A stretch of DNA of 7,383 bases from Holophagaceae bacterium (lineage in GTDB: Bacteria > Acidobacteriota > Holophagae > Holophagales > Holophagaceae), in the NCBI GenBank assembly GCA_025355915.1, contig JANXYT010000278.1, forward strand, positions 1 to 7,383, given 5' to 3'. Below are positions 6,879 through 7,383 of this stretch, piece after piece. A program made the translations under genes and the position numbers. The notes below the pieces were generated by a model. The model saw nothing but the letters and a program-made list of their open reading frames with translations. It made no database searches and had not been told where the DNA came from. Within the stretch, counting starts at the first letter, position 1. Every line of letters starts with the position of its first letter.

Positions 6879-7383
6879 AGGCAAGCCCAGCAGCCACGGT
6901 CAGCTGCGGCTCTGTGCAATTCCGGATTTCTTCCACGGTGTGCCCTGGGGCCAGTTCCACCAACTGCAGGCCATCCGCGGTCACATCCAGTACGGCCCGG
7001 TCCGTGATGATTCGGTGGACCACCCCCTTGCCGGTCAGGGGCAGGGTGCAGCGATTGAGGATCTTGGGCTCACCCTGCTTGTTGACGTGCTCCATGATCA
7101 CCACGATCCGCTTGGCGCCATGCACCAGATCCATGGCACCCCCCATCCCCTTGACCATTTTCCCCGGGATGACCCAGTTGGCCAGGTCGCCCGAGGCGGA
7201 GACCTCCATGCCGCCCAGGATGGCCAGATCGATGTGGCCGCCCCGGATCATGGCGAAGGATTCGGCGCTGCTGAAGAGGGCCGCGCCGGGGATCATGGTG
7301 ATGGTCTCCTTGCCGGCGTTGATCAGGTCGGGATCCACTTCCGCTTCAGTGGGATAGGGGCCGATGCCCAGCAGGCCGTTTTC
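6877..7383 (-). CDS. scoB: 3-oxoacid (succinyl-CoA:acetoacetate) CoA-transferase, subunit B (5' end outside window)
   Basis: This subunit pairs with subunit A to move CoA from succinyl-CoA (or another acyl-CoA) to acetoacetate in ketone-body, PHB or short-chain acid catabolism. The visible 168 codons end at TAA 6879-6877. They begin with [11 protein letters not shown], the second half of the family signature S-E-N-G; the very first visible codon encodes the Glu expected to form the covalent CoA thioester. Other conserved stretches are [51 protein letters not shown] and [15 protein letters not shown]. Family members are about 210-220 residues, so some 45-50 N-terminal residues and the start lie to the right. 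No internal stop, frameshift or missing key residue is seen, unlike the two genes downstream. Subunit A is probably just upstream outside the window. AtoA/PcaJ-type transferases are close relatives, so the preferred acid is not certain, but the dehydrogenase next door supports acetoacetate. Confidence 0.88.
   Translation of the reverse strand, partial: ENGLLGIGPYPTEAEVDPDLINAGKETITMIPGAALFSSAESFAMIRGGHIDLAILGGMEVSASGDLANWVIPGKMVKGMGGAMDLVHGAKRIVVIMEHVNKQGEPKILNRCTLPLTGKGVVHRIITDRAVLDVTADGLQLVELAPGHTVEEIRNCTEPQLTVAAGLA

Noticed and set aside
6209..6880. 223-codon plus-strand open frame
   Set aside because: It is the antisense shadow of the dehydrogenase pseudogene, whose identity is fixed by exact active-site spacing.

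Overview
The window is GC-rich bacterial DNA in which every recognisable gene reads on the minus strand. It falls into two unlike blocks separated by about 300 bases of AT-rich sequence. The species cannot be fixed from the sequence. A very large secreted protein built of carboxypeptidase-regulatory-like repeats would suit an environmental Gram-negative of the Acidobacteriota or Myxococcota type, but this is an inference from architecture only.

Left block (1-5497): one uninterrupted reading frame of 1832 codons. It begins at a TTG with a signal peptide and runs off the left edge without a stop. The N-terminal half is mostly beta-rich or unassigned, with a CARDB-like segment and an unusual helix-rich segment. 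From about residue 957 to the edge there are about nine tandem carboxypeptidase-regulatory-like beta-sandwich modules. It is probably a giant secreted or cell-surface protein of unknown function.

Middle (5498-5800): AT-rich sequence that carries the leader of the giant gene, a set of roughly helically spaced CGAT motifs, and a tandem repeat containing TTAACA-N4-TTAACA. No convincing gene lies in it.

Right block (5800-7383): remains of a ketone-body / poly-hydroxybutyrate catabolic operon. From upstream to downstream it holds the beta subunit of 3-oxoacid CoA-transferase (5' end outside the window, otherwise apparently intact), a 3-hydroxybutyrate dehydrogenase gene damaged by a one-base deletion and by loss of the catalytic Tyr155, and the first ~80 codons of a LivG-type ABC ATPase that stops abruptly where the AT-rich DNA begins. 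In an intact version, the dehydrogenase would oxidise 3-hydroxybutyrate to acetoacetate and the transferase would activate acetoacetate with CoA. The damage to two adjacent genes, together with the sharp change of composition near 5800, suggests a rearrangement followed by decay. An assembly join or poor local sequence quality is the main alternative.
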